From Scytolyngbya sp. HA4215-MV1 (GTDB taxonomy: Bacteria; Cyanobacteriota; Cyanobacteriia; Leptolyngbyales; Leptolyngbyaceae): a stretch of DNA of 64,000 nt. Below, piece by piece: positions 1-7,757 of this stretch (the stretch's first letter is position 1; each line of letters begins with the position of its first letter). The position numbers were made by a program, and so were the translations under genes. Below the pieces are notes generated by a model. The model saw nothing but the letters and a program-made list of their open reading frames with translations, ran no database searches and was not told the origin of the DNA. The stretch covers positions 1 through 64,000 of the forward strand of contig JAHHIA010000009.1 of assembly GCA_019359045.1 (NCBI GenBank). Direction: 5' to 3'.

Positions 1-64
1 CGGTTCTACCTCGTCTCCAATCGGGAATCGTTTTGAGTTGTTCGATCAATGCCTCTACACTCAT
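1..64 (-). CDS. Partial N-terminus, possibly an ISAs1-type transposase
   Basis: An ATG on the minus strand at 64 opens a frame that runs off the left edge after 21 codons. The visible residues read MSVEALIEQLKTIPDWRRGR. The pattern of a short helix, then 'IPDxRRGR', resembles the N-terminus of ISAs1/H-repeat transposases, where 'VPDxRxxxGRRHP' precedes hydrophobic helices. An AGGA lies just upstream of the ATG. The fragment is too short for a firm call; it could equally be an unrelated small protein. Confidence 0.3.
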   Translation of the reverse strand, partial: MSVEALIEQLKTIPDWRRGRT

Positions 65-107
65 TGTCCTACCCAGTTGTCGTCCCCTTTAGCTTGCATT
101 CCTCCTG

Positions 108-806
108 CTAAAGAATCAACCCTACCTCTGGGAGGGTTGCCAAATACACCGCAGTTTCAGCTCCTTCATCGGCTGTAAACGGCGCATTAGAGCCACCCAT
201 GTCAGTTTGCATCCAGCCAGGAGAGTAAGCATTCACCAAAATATTGCTTCCCTGGAGCTCCTTTGCCCAGAGTGCTGTCAAGCCATTCAACCCTACTTTG
301 GACAGGCGATACGACGGAGCCAATGGATAGTAATCGCCACCCATTGATGTAAGGCATGCCATTTCAGTAGACACGTTGACGATCCGCCCGTAGTTTTGCG
401 CTTTCATCAAGGGCATGAGTGCCTGGGTAATTCGGGCGACTGCTAAAACATTGGTGGTCAATGTTATCAGCATCGTTTCCATCTGAACCGTGAGCAGGCT
501 GGCTTCTTCGGGCTGCATCGTTGGGTTAATACCCGCGTTATTGACCAGAACATCGACTCTGCCATACGTCTGCTGTACCCAGGTTGTGAACTGCTGCACA
601 CTGACATCGCTCGTGACATCCAGAGGATGAAAATCCACTTGAATATTTTCGCTGGATAGGCGCTGTTGAGCGGCTAGACCATCTTGCTCCCGACGACTGG
701 TCAGCACAACCCGAATATCTTCTTCCTGGGCTAGCTGGCGAGCGATCGCATAGCCTAATCCTTTGTGACTGCCTGTGATTACGGCGACTTTCTGCGCCAT
801 GGTCAT
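108..806 (-). CDS. SDR family NAD(P)-dependent oxidoreductase
   Basis: Classical short-chain dehydrogenase/reductase of about 232 residues. The Rossmann glycine motif TGSHKGLG is near residues 11-18, the NNAG motif near 88-91, the catalytic Ser in NVSTE, and Tyr and Lys in SYRLSK near 165-169. The C-terminal half carries the usual 'PGWMQTDMGG' loop. The substrate is unknown. I start it at the ATG at 806, which has GAGGAG four bases upstream, rather than the TTG at 809. It is transcribed divergently from a LysR regulator at 909, the common layout for a regulator and its target enzyme, so control by that regulator is likely but inferred. Confidence 0.9.
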   Translation of the reverse strand: MTMAQKVAVITGSHKGLGYAIARQLAQEEDIRVVLTSRREQDGLAAQQRLSSENIQVDFHPLDVTSDVSVQQFTTWVQQTYGRVDVLVNNAGINPTMQPEEASLLTVQMETMLITLTTNVLAVARITQALMPLMKAQNYGRIVNVSTEMACLTSMGGDYYPLAPSYRLSKVGLNGLTALWAKELQGSNILVNAYSPGWMQTDMGGSNAPFTADEGAETAVYLATLPEVGLIL

Positions 807-885
807 CAAACTCCTCTGAGTGAATTGGCTATTGGTGAACTGGCTATACCGTTATCGTATCGACCTCAAAGCTATTGAACAAGAC

Positions 886-907
886 GATATTTCAGATACA
901 ATATATC
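886..907. promoter_or_regulatory. Partial palindrome between SDR and LysR genes
   Basis: The 100-bp divergent intergenic region contains GATAT...ATATC, an interrupted inverted repeat ending two bases before the LysR start codon. LysR proteins usually bind interrupted palindromes in such regions and repress themselves. The arms are short and AT-rich, so this is only a candidate operator. Confidence 0.25.
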
Positions 908-908
908 A

Positions 909-1835
909 ATGAAATCGATAAATTTATCCGAGATCGACTTGAATCTCTTGGTTGCCTTTGAAGCCCTTCTGGAACAGCACAGCGTTACAAAAGCTGCTGA
1001 ACAACTTCAGATTGGTCAGCCTGCCATGAGTGCGGCGCTCAGCCGTCTGCGGATGCTGTTTGAAGATGAATTGTTTGTCCGGTTAGGGCGACAGATGCAG
1101 CCGACGCTCAAAGCCCAGGCGATCGCCCCCAGCATCTTGGCAGCCTTGCAGCAGATTCGCCAAGCCGTTGCTTCTAGTCAAGCATTTGAGCCAACTTCGA
1201 GCGATCGCACCTTTGCCATTGGTAGTTCAGACTACACCAGCTTTGTCTTAGTACCACCGTTGCTACAGTTATGTCATCAAACGGCTCCATCCATTAACTT
1301 TCGGATCATTGGATTTGAGAAGGACACTGTTGGAGATTTACTAGAACAGGGAGTAATCGATGTGGCATTGGGTGTTTTTCCCAATCCACCCCGACAAACC
1401 CAATGGGAACCCCTTTTTGAAGAACGATTTGTAGGAATTGCCCGTCAAGGACATCCGACGGTCAAGCGGGAAACCATGAATTTGGAGACCTTTGCCCAAC
1501 TTTCCCATGCCCTCGGAACCCTACGTCGAGATACTACGGGCGCAATCGACCAGGCGTTGAATGAGCAAAATTTAGAGCGCCGAATTGCATTTACAACTCC
1601 ATACATGATGGGGTTGCCGTTTGTGATCGCATCTAGTGACTTAGTTGCGGCACTTCCCCAACGCATCGCGCTTCATTTAGAAACCGTCTGCAATTTGACA
1701 ATTTTTGAATTGCCAGTCAAAACCAAACCGTGGATGGTTTCCATGCTTTGGAGTGCTTTGAGCGATCAAGATGAAGCCAATCGCTGGTTACGCAATGCGA
1801 TTAAAGCAATTTCTCAAACGATTGGGACAAGTTAA
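909..1835 (+). CDS. LysR family transcriptional regulator
   Basis: A 308-residue LysR-type regulator. Residues 8-66 form the winged helix-turn-helix (DLNLLVAFEALLEQHSVTKA, then the recognition-helix segment GQPAMSAALSRLR). Residues from about 90 to 300 form the periplasmic-binding-protein-like effector domain. The DLNLL start and 'FVRLGRQMQPT' resemble the NodD/PcpR branch, which often senses aromatic or quinone-like compounds, but the ligand cannot be read from the sequence. It is divergent from the SDR enzyme at 108-806, its most likely target. The ATG start fits the family N-terminus. Confidence 0.93.
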   Translation: MKSINLSEIDLNLLVAFEALLEQHSVTKAAEQLQIGQPAMSAALSRLRMLFEDELFVRLGRQMQPTLKAQAIAPSILAALQQIRQAVASSQAFEPTSSDRTFAIGSSDYTSFVLVPPLLQLCHQTAPSINFRIIGFEKDTVGDLLEQGVIDVALGVFPNPPRQTQWEPLFEERFVGIARQGHPTVKRETMNLETFAQLSHALGTLRRDTTGAIDQALNEQNLERRIAFTTPYMMGLPFVIASSDLVAALPQRIALHLETVCNLTIFELPVKTKPWMVSMLWSALSDQDEANRWLRNAIKAISQTIGTS

Positions 1836-2489
1836 GCCAGAAATAATCAATCAATAGTCCTTGGAGGCTGACACCGAGTATTGCCACGCGCATTTACCAA
1901 GGACTTAGCCACATCACGTTGCCAATCACCTGCCGCAGATACCCTCAAACTCAAACGGATAACCTCTCGGTGGTCGATTGGGCAATCATCAACATACAAT
2001 CTGTAGTCACCACAATTGGAGCGCTGGCTATCGTCATTCAATGCACAATTTAGAAAATCTTATCTTTGCCCTGTGCCATTCTATTCACAGGGACCAAAAT
2101 TCAATAAGCAACGGTCAAAATCCTATCTTTGACTCACTTCATTCCATACTCAGAATGGAATATCCTATCTCCGACCCTCATCGTTCCAGCCTCAGAGTAG
2201 AAAATCTTATGACTGACCCTCATCATTCTCTGCAAATCATAAGAAATTCTTTACACAGTATGGAAACTTCTATTCCTGACCCTCATCGTTCCATACTCAA
2301 AGTAGAAAATCTTAGGATCGACCCTCATCGTTCCAGCCGAACTATAAGAAATCCTGAGTACGGTATAGACAATCCTTGACCTGAGCTTCATAGTTCGATC
2401 GTGAGAACGACTCATCACTCAACTTTGCAACTATCGCTGAATCAATCGCGAACATGCGATCGCATGCTCGCGAAATCAAAGCAGCGCCT
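1836..2489. other. Gene-poor gap, mostly a degenerate repeat array
   Basis: This 650-bp stretch between the LysR gene and the VOC gene holds the 21/42-bp repeat array described separately. A 64-codon minus-strand frame (1847-2041, TTG start) and a 133-codon plus-strand frame across the repeats (1978-2379) are open. Neither has a ribosome binding site or a family I recognise. I see no RNA gene here. Confidence 0.6.
2056..2412. repeat. Degenerate 21/42-bp tandem repeat array
   Basis: Two kinds of 21-bp block alternate. Block A resembles AATCYTATnnnYGACCCTCAT, seen near 2161, 2203, 2266 and 2308. Block B resembles CRTTCCAnnCTCARARTRGAA, seen near 2140, 2182 and 2287. Seven A+B units can be traced, starting at 2056, 2119, 2161, 2203, 2266, 2308 and 2371, with an extra half-unit at 2098, 2245 and 2350. 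Block B is itself a small hairpin (TTCCAT...ATGGAA at 2140-2160). All spacings are multiples of 21, so a plus-strand frame stays open and would give a 14-residue peptide repeat (DPHRSxLRVE). Whether this is translated is unknown. Confidence 0.8.
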
Positions 2490-2870
2490 TTACTGCATCG
2501 AATGCAGACCAAACAGATTACCTTCGGTGTCAACCACTAACGAGATAAAACCATATTCACCAATGGACATCTTGGCTTCCCGAATTTGTCCCCCAAACTC
2601 TTTCACTCTGGCTTCTTCAACTGCACAGTCATTGCAACTGAAATAAACGAGCGTACTGTTGCCACCGGAGGGAACTCCAGGCATTTTGACTAATGCACCG
2701 GATGCACCGGGTGCACCCATGTCACCTTGATTCATGGGAAACGTCCACATCTCAATGTCTGGATTACCCAGTTTTTCTAATGTGAGTTGAAAGGTGGACT
2801 CATAGAAAGCTTTGGCGCGATCCATGTCTTGCACATAGATCTCAAACCAAACTACAGGATTGTTTTTCAT
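2490..2870 (-). CDS. VOC family protein (glyoxalase/bleomycin-resistance fold)
   Basis: A 126-residue single-domain vicinal-oxygen-chelate protein. It opens with NPVVWFEIYVQDMDRAKAFY, the first beta-alpha unit of the fold, and closes with 'SLVVDTEGNLFGLH', the usual 'DPDGNxxxL' strand. The central GALVKMPG and TLVYFSCND segments match the YdcA/CFP32-like branch. Metal ligands and substrate are not evident. It stands alone, pointing toward the repeat array, with 350 bp of apparently empty DNA upstream. Confidence 0.9.
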   Translation of the reverse strand: MKNNPVVWFEIYVQDMDRAKAFYESTFQLTLEKLGNPDIEMWTFPMNQGDMGAPGASGALVKMPGVPSGGNSTLVYFSCNDCAVEEARVKEFGGQIREAKMSIGEYGFISLVVDTEGNLFGLHSMQ

Positions 2871-3219
2871 GACTTTTCTCTGTTGTGTTAGTTCTGTTCA
2901 GGGGTGTCAATCTCATCACACGAACTCAACTTTATTGCTTCACTTGACGGGTGCCAATGTCAAGCAATTTTTTGCACAGCTTATTGAAAATGCAAGGCAG
3001 CACAGTTTCTTTGGGCATCTTCCAACTCAGCAACGCCACCCCGTTCTACGATCGATCTTTTGGGAGTTTGTTTTGGGATATTAAGTATTGCCCCTTTTTG
3101 AATTGGGCTTGGACAAACGAGCATCCAGGATGCTTGAGTATCCTCTTCGTCTTCTCCTGGAATCAAAGCAATATTAGTACATTTGCTCTATTTATTCAAT
3201 CCCTAGCTGGAATTCATTT
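2871..3219. other. Intergenic region with no recognised gene
   Basis: About 350 bp between the VOC gene start and the end of the Uma2 gene. Overlapping short frames exist on both strands, but none has a ribosome binding site or a recognisable domain. A minus-strand stretch near 3020-3050 would translate to 'GGVAELEDAQ', a phrase often produced by translating tRNA genes. No acceptor stem or T-arm can be folded there. Confidence 0.5.
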
Positions 3220-3783
3220 TTACAGTTTCAACCAGCCAAACACCTCGCCAACCGTGAGTTGCAGATCCACCACTAGCTTAGGAACCGGTAATTTTTCCTC
3301 GCTGTCCTGGAGTAGCTCAGGTTGTTGTCCTGGGGGGAAAATCAGCAAGGATTTCTCCTCTGGATCAATCAGCCAACCCATCTGAGTTCCCTGCTTCAAA
3401 CAATGCAGAATATTACCAGCGACTTTTGTCAGGCTTTGTTCTGGAGATAGAATCTCAATCGTCCAATCGGGATAGAGCGGAAACACATTGGTGATGTCTC
3501 CATTCTCATCGACTGGAATTCGTTCCCAGGCAAACACCGCAATATCGGGAACGATCGACCTTCCGCCAAAAGTACATCGCAATTCTGGAAAAGCACAGGC
3601 AACTTTCTGCCTTTTAACCGCAGCGTTAATGGCTGTGGTCAACTCACCCTGAATAATACTGTGCTTTCCCTGTGGAATTGGCTTTTGAACTACCTGTCCG
3701 TTGATGTATTCACTAGCTGGTTTCGTTTCGGGCAAACGCAAAAATGCCTCCAGGGTCAGGGTTCTTTCTGGGACTTGTACCAT
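3220..3783 (-). CDS. Uma2 family endonuclease (DUF820)
   Basis: A 187-residue member of the Uma2/DUF820 group, very numerous in cyanobacteria and predicted to have a PD-(D/E)XK nuclease fold. The core is visible as 'SEYINGQVVQKPIPQGKHS', then VPDIAVF (Asp of the PD motif) and 'WTIEILSPEQS' (the E-x-(S) strand). The C-terminal 'GWLIDPEEKSLLIF' is typical. The natural role of the family is unknown, though links to mobile DNA have been proposed. I use the ATG at 3783; a TTG six bases upstream is also possible. A second, broken Uma2 gene lies at 10703. Confidence 0.9.
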   Translation of the reverse strand: MVQVPERTLTLEAFLRLPETKPASEYINGQVVQKPIPQGKHSIIQGELTTAINAAVKRQKVACAFPELRCTFGGRSIVPDIAVFAWERIPVDENGDITNVFPLYPDWTIEILSPEQSLTKVAGNILHCLKQGTQMGWLIDPEEKSLLIFPPGQQPELLQDSEEKLPVPKLVVDLQLTVGEVFGWLKL

Positions 3784-3831
3784 CTGCAATATCCCTCTCG
3801 CTCAGAGTCACATCGGGTAGTGCTTCAAAGG

Positions 3832-3888
3832 TGTTGTTGGTATTTTTGAAAGCTTTGCTCAGCAAAGCTTTCAAAAATACCAACAACA
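3832..3888. repeat. 57-bp perfect palindrome with GCTCAGC apex
   Basis: Two 28-base arms are exact reverse complements around a single C at 3860. The inner part reads GAAAGCTTTGCT-C-AGCAAAGCTTTC. It sits in the 300-bp gap between the divergent Uma2 and acs genes. Related palindromes with the same apex occur at 21093-21133 and 41364-41406. There is no T-run outside the arms, so an ordinary terminator is not obvious. A mobile hairpin repeat or a cruciform-forming site fits better. Confidence 0.85.
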
Positions 3889-4087
3889 TGTCTAAAACAT
3901 AACCGTCACATCGCTGCGTTTAGAAAGGGCTTTTCTCATCCATTGACGAGCGATGCCCTATTCTAGCGCGGGTGTATCTCGCGATTGAGCATCGTCAGGG
4001 GATGGCGTATAACAAAATTATTCGATCGCACCCATCCGGCAAAAGAAAGCAGTATCTTGGCTAGAGAGTTGATTAGAACCCGCCACC

Positions 4088-6058
4088 ATGTCTCAGCCCA
4101 CGATCGAATCCATCCTGCACGAAAACCGTCTCTTCCCGCCCTCTGCCGAATTTTCTCAAAAGGCGCATATCAAGAGTTTGGCAGAGTATCAGCAGTTCTA
4201 CGATCGCGCCAAAGCCGATCCTGAAACCTTTTGGGCAGAACTGGCAGGCAAAGAACTGCACTGGTTTCAAAAGTGGGACACAGTATTGGACTGGCAACCG
4301 CCCTTTGCCAAATGGTTTGTCAATGGCAAGATCAATATTTCCTACAACTGTCTAGATCGACACCTGACCACTTGGCGACGCAACAAAGCTGCCCTGATCT
4401 GGGAAGGCGAACCGGGAGATTCGCGCACCCTCACCTATGCTCAACTGCATCGTGAAGTCTGCCAGTTTGCCAATGCCTTGAAGCATCTGGGTGTCCAAAA
4501 GGGCGATCGGGTTGGCATCTACATGCCCATGATTCCCGAAGCCGCGATCGCCATGCTGGCTTGTGCCCGCATTGGCGCGGCGCATTCGGTTGTGTTTGGG
4601 GGCTTTAGTGCCGAAGCATTGCGCGATCGGTTGATTGATGCCCAGGCCAAACTGGTGATCACTGCTGATGGTGGCTGGCGCAAAGATGTAATTGTGCCGC
4701 TCAAACCCCAGGTAGACAAAGCTCTGGCAGATGGCAGCGCCCCCAGTGTAGACAAGGTGCTGGTGGTGAAACGCACAGCGCAGGAAGTGACCATGCAGGA
4801 CGATCGAGATTACTGGTGGCACGATCTGCAATCCCAAGTCTCCGCCGATTGTCCCGCTGAACCCATGGACAGCGAAGATATGCTGTTTGTGCTCTATACC
4901 TCCGGCAGTACCGGCAAACCTAAGGGGGTAGTTCACACGACAGGCGGCTACAATCTCTATACCCACATGACCACTCAGTGGATCTTTGATCTGCAAGACA
5001 CCGATGTTTACTGGTGTACTGCCGATGTGGGTTGGATTACCGGACATAGCTACATCGTCTACGGTCCCCTGTCGAATGGGGCAACCACCGTCATGTACGA
5101 AGGTGCACCCCGTGCCTCCAACCCCGGTTGTTTCTGGGATGTAATTGAAAAGCATGGGGTCAATATTTTTTACACGGCACCAACCGCAATCCGTGCCTTT
5201 ATCAAAATGGGCGATGAGCACCCTAATGCCCGCAATCTGTCTTCTCTGCGCTTGTTGGGCACTGTGGGTGAACCGATTAACCCGGAAGCCTGGATGTGGT
5301 ATCACAAGATTATTGGAGGCGAACGCTGCCCGATCGTCGATACCTGGTGGCAAACCGAAACAGGCGGCATTATGATCACGGCGCTCCCCGGTGCGATTCC
5401 GACTAAACCGGGGTCGGCGACTCTACCGTTCCCTGGCATCCTGGCAGATGTGGTGGATCTGGACGGCAATTCTGTGCCTGCTAATGAAGGTGGCTACCTG
5501 GCAGTGCGCTATCCCTGGCCCGGCATGATGCGAACCGTTTACGGCGACCCCGATCGCTTCCGTCGCACTTACTGGGAACACATTCCCCCCCACGATGGCA
5601 AATACACCTACTTTGCTGGCGATGGTGCCCGTCAAGATCAGGATGGTTACTATTGGGTGATGGGTCGGGTGGATGATGTGATTAACGTTGCCGGACATCG
5701 TCTGGGCACCATGGAAATTGAGTCGGCATTGGTGTCGCATCCCTCAGTCGCAGAGGCAGCGGTGGTGGGCAAGCCGGATGAAGTGAAAGGGCAGGAGATT
5801 GTGGCGTTTGTCACGCTGGAAGGCAACTATACCCCCAGTGATGAACTCAACAAAGAGTTGAGACAGCATGTGGTGAAAGAGATTGGCGCGATCGCCCGTC
5901 CCGGTGAGATTCGCTTTGCCGACGCCTTACCCAAAACGCGATCGGGTAAGATTATGCGGCGGTTGTTACGCGCTCTTGCCAGCGGTGAGGAAGTTTCGGG
6001 GGATACTTCAACGTTAGAGGATCGCGGGGTGTTGGAAAAGCTGCGGGAAGGTTCGTAG
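4088..6058 (+). CDS. acs: Acetyl-CoA synthetase
   Basis: This 656-residue, full-length enzyme converts acetate, ATP and CoA to acetyl-CoA through acetyl-AMP in the cytoplasm. The ATP-binding loop [19 protein letters not shown] lies near residues 268-287. The 'WWQTETGG' motif follows, then the C-terminal domain hinge, and the regulatory or catalytic lysine in [11 protein letters not shown] near residue 621, which is acetylated in other bacteria. The start ATG follows 'CCGCCACC' without a clear Shine-Dalgarno sequence, but [17 protein letters not shown] is the usual cyanobacterial N-terminus. It stands alone, with the large palindrome upstream. Confidence 0.98.
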   Translation: MSQPTIESILHENRLFPPSAEFSQKAHIKSLAEYQQFYDRAKADPETFWAELAGKELHWFQKWDTVLDWQPPFAKWFVNGKINISYNCLDRHLTTWRRNKAALIWEGEPGDSRTLTYAQLHREVCQFANALKHLGVQKGDRVGIYMPMIPEAAIAMLACARIGAAHSVVFGGFSAEALRDRLIDAQAKLVITADGGWRKDVIVPLKPQVDKALADGSAPSVDKVLVVKRTAQEVTMQDDRDYWWHDLQSQVSADCPAEPMDSEDMLFVLYTSGSTGKPKGVVHTTGGYNLYTHMTTQWIFDLQDTDVYWCTADVGWITGHSYIVYGPLSNGATTVMYEGAPRASNPGCFWDVIEKHGVNIFYTAPTAIRAFIKMGDEHPNARNLSSLRLLGTVGEPINPEAWMWYHKIIGGERCPIVDTWWQTETGGIMITALPGAIPTKPGSATLPFPGILADVVDLDGNSVPANEGGYLAVRYPWPGMMRTVYGDPDRFRRTYWEHIPPHDGKYTYFAGDGARQDQDGYYWVMGRVDDVINVAGHRLGTMEIESALVSHPSVAEAAVVGKPDEVKGQEIVAFVTLEGNYTPSDELNKELRQHVVKEIGAIARPGEIRFADALPKTRSGKIMRRLLRALASGEEVSGDTSTLEDRGVLEKLREGS

Positions 6059-6118
6059 GTTAAGCGTCTAGTGGCGCGATCGAACAATGCCTGTTACGAG
6101 ACATGAGTTGCCTGTTGA

Positions 6119-6167
6119 AAGACCTCATCTGCTGCGAGGTAAAGTTACTTGGGGCTGGTGAGGTCTT
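6119..6167 (+). terminator. Possible stem-loop terminator after acs
   Basis: AAGACCTCA at 6119-6127 pairs perfectly with TGAGGTCTT at 6159-6167. An alternative smaller hairpin, ACCTC/GAGGT, lies inside. It begins 60 bases after the acs stop. No long T-run follows, so it could instead be a regulatory fold in the leader of the next gene. Confidence 0.35.
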
Positions 6168-6192
6168 ATCGCCTGCGTTTGCGATCGTCTAT

Positions 6193-6219
6193 ACCACAAA
6201 CAAAGTTGCGGTTTGTGGT
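6193..6219. promoter_or_regulatory. Perfect 9-bp stem-loop in leader of the 6286 gene
   Basis: ACCACAAAC at 6193-6201 pairs with GTTTGTGGT at 6211-6219 around a nine-base loop, 66 bases before the start codon at 6286. It may be a repeat unit, an operator or a 5' UTR hairpin; the sequence does not decide. Confidence 0.35.
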
Positions 6220-6285
6220 GGTGCAAAGTTCTCGGCAACTGCTGACTAAAAACGTTCGGCGGCTATCCCATTTTCGGAGGTACAA

Positions 6286-6804
6286 ATGACACAGCAACTT
6301 CGTAGAACCTTAATCACGGGCTCAGCGATGTTCGGCATATGGGACAGACACTACTTCGAGAGTGTTGTTGACTACGATACCTGGTCGAATGAACTGCTTG
6401 ACGATGACGATATCGAGCGTCATGTCACTGGGGGGCACTTTGTTCCCATAACGAACTATTCGGATGGGGCTTTCGATTTCGAAGTGCGCATAGGCGACAC
6501 CGGGAATCCATGCGAACTCAGCGATCGCGAGCGGGAGTATCTGACGGAATCATCAGATCCGTACCTCTTTCGGGCTGTGGGAGAACTCAACATCAGCGGT
6601 ATAGAGTTCGTATCGGCTACGCTTGACAGTAACGTTGGCACTCTGGAGATAGACGCCGGAACATACACTGTTACGGTTCATCAAATAGCGTGGGATGAGG
6701 AGCCGGGGGCTGTGGATGAAGAGGGGAATCCTTCCGCAGATGCGCTTCCAGACTTCCTCATTATCGTCAACCCGAGTGACGGTAATGGAGCGCCGGATCT
6801 GTGA
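6286..6804 (+). CDS. Acidic orphan protein, function unknown
   Basis: A 172-residue protein I do not recognise. The start is well supported by GGAGG eight bases upstream of the ATG. It is strongly acidic, with a DDDD run near residue 39 and 'DEEPGAVDEEGNPSAD' near the C-terminus. The middle alternates likely beta strands (GHFVPITNYSDGAFDFEVRI, TLEIDAGTYTVTVHQIAW, DFLIIVNP), and there is no signal peptide or membrane segment. Small acidic all-beta cytosolic proteins of this shape are common among bacterial immunity proteins, but no toxin gene lies beside it, so that is only a guess. It stands isolated, with hairpins upstream and a 950-bp gene-poor stretch downstream. Confidence 0.7.
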   Translation: MTQQLRRTLITGSAMFGIWDRHYFESVVDYDTWSNELLDDDDIERHVTGGHFVPITNYSDGAFDFEVRIGDTGNPCELSDREREYLTESSDPYLFRAVGELNISGIEFVSATLDSNVGTLEIDAGTYTVTVHQIAWDEEPGAVDEEGNPSADALPDFLIIVNPSDGNGAPDL

Positions 6805-7247
6805 GAATTGCTCGCACGAGAGGCGGTAGTGCAAACAGTCGGTAACGTTGGTACGATAAGCCACGAGGTGGCGCCTTCCAGTTGTTCCCGCTAGTAGAAT
6901 GATTGCCAACGAATAGATGAGGTTTAAGGAGCATAGTCATAGCTGCGTTTAAGCACATGGAGTTTTTGATTACAACAATGGAGATTGCGGCATCAAACCT
7001 CATCGTTCCACAAAACACGATTGCCCATTGAAACCATTCAGATTCAGAGGACGCCCCAACCTTGATCGCAACTTGCCCATGCCAGATCAGGATTGGGATG
7101 ATGAGTTTCCTGCGTCAATCGACTCTACGGTGAGGGGCGTTGGTGTAGCCTGTGCAAAGCACGTATCGCGCTTATTGGGGGCTGTAAAGCTTAACGGTAT
7201 AGCTCCGCTAAAGCAATCGCGCAATGTACCGAAGTATTGTTGATGAT

Positions 7248-7274
7248 GGTGCGTTTGCTTGCCAGCAACGCACC
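7248..7274. repeat. Small hairpin repeat (GGTGCGTT...AACGCACC)
   Basis: GGTGCGTT pairs with AACGCACC, and an inner GCT/AGC pairing leaves a one-base bulge and the loop TGCC. Hairpins of this 'GTGCGTTGC/GCAACGCAC' type are scattered in many cyanobacterial intergenic regions. Confidence 0.5.
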
Positions 7275-7489
7275 CTACAAAAGAGAGGAGCGATCTACTT
7301 TCCCCCTAGGGAAGCATTCTACAGCGGCTTAACTTTTCCTGTTACTCTTGTAAACTTGATGCCATAAGAAGTGAAGGAATTTGCATCTAAAATAGTTAAA
7401 TTTTGTCCAGCGATTTTACGAATTCTCTGTCAAGGGTTAAAAAACTTCTCTCCTGGTTATAAAGCTTCAGCTTTGTCATCTCTCCGTGG

Positions 7490-7529
7490 CAGCTCCAGTT
7501 TCCTTGTTGGGATTAGGAAGCTGGAGCTG
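7490..7529. repeat. Strong 14-bp stem-loop
   Basis: CAGCTCCAGTTTCC at 7490-7503 pairs with GGAAGCTGGAGCTG at 7516-7529, with one G-U pair and a 12-base loop. No T-run follows. It lies about 230 bp upstream of the aldehyde-dehydrogenase-like gene. It could be a dispersed repeat or a structured leader. Confidence 0.5.
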
Positions 7530-7757
7530 ACAGTAGGCGTTGCAAGCCGATCTCACTAGCCTGAGCAGAATATGGATCACGTTCATGGGGATTGGGTTTT
7601 TTAGTGTTGGTCTGACCGATGGTAAGTGCGATCGCGCTTCAGAAAGGCGATCTTGCCAATCCAATTCAGCTAAGACTACGTATTTTCTTTGAGAAAAAAT
7701 GCTGTGGTCTTTAAGATGAGATCGAATGTGTCCTTTTGTCGTGACTGTGACAACCTC

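Larger units (their letters stand above)
6805..7757. other. Gene-poor region with several hairpins
   Basis: About 950 bp without a credible gene. Short frames such as 7028-7243 lack a ribosome binding site and any known domain. Structure seen: GATGAGGTTT (6916-6925) and its complement AAACCTCATC (6995-7004) bracket 69 bases, and hairpins lie at 7248-7274 and 7490-7529. It may be debris of lost genes. Confidence 0.5.

Noticed and set aside
1847-2041. 64-codon minus-strand frame after the LysR gene
   Set aside because: TTG start, no ribosome binding site, no family recognised; it could be a relic but cannot be supported.
2056-2412. Could the repeat array be a CRISPR array?
   Set aside because: The units are contiguous and all positions drift; there are no constant repeats separated by unique spacers, and no cas gene lies nearby.
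3020-3060. Minus-strand string that translates to 'GGVAELEDAQ', typical of mis-translated tRNA genes
   Set aside because: A D-arm-like piece can be seen, but no acceptor stem, anticodon arm or T-arm folds around it.
2951-3385. 144-codon plus-strand frame
   Set aside because: Overlaps the conserved Uma2 gene antisense and has no ribosome binding site or domain.
4352-5353. 333-codon open frame on the minus strand inside acs
   Set aside because: It is the antisense of a fully conserved acetyl-CoA synthetase and has no recognisable domain.
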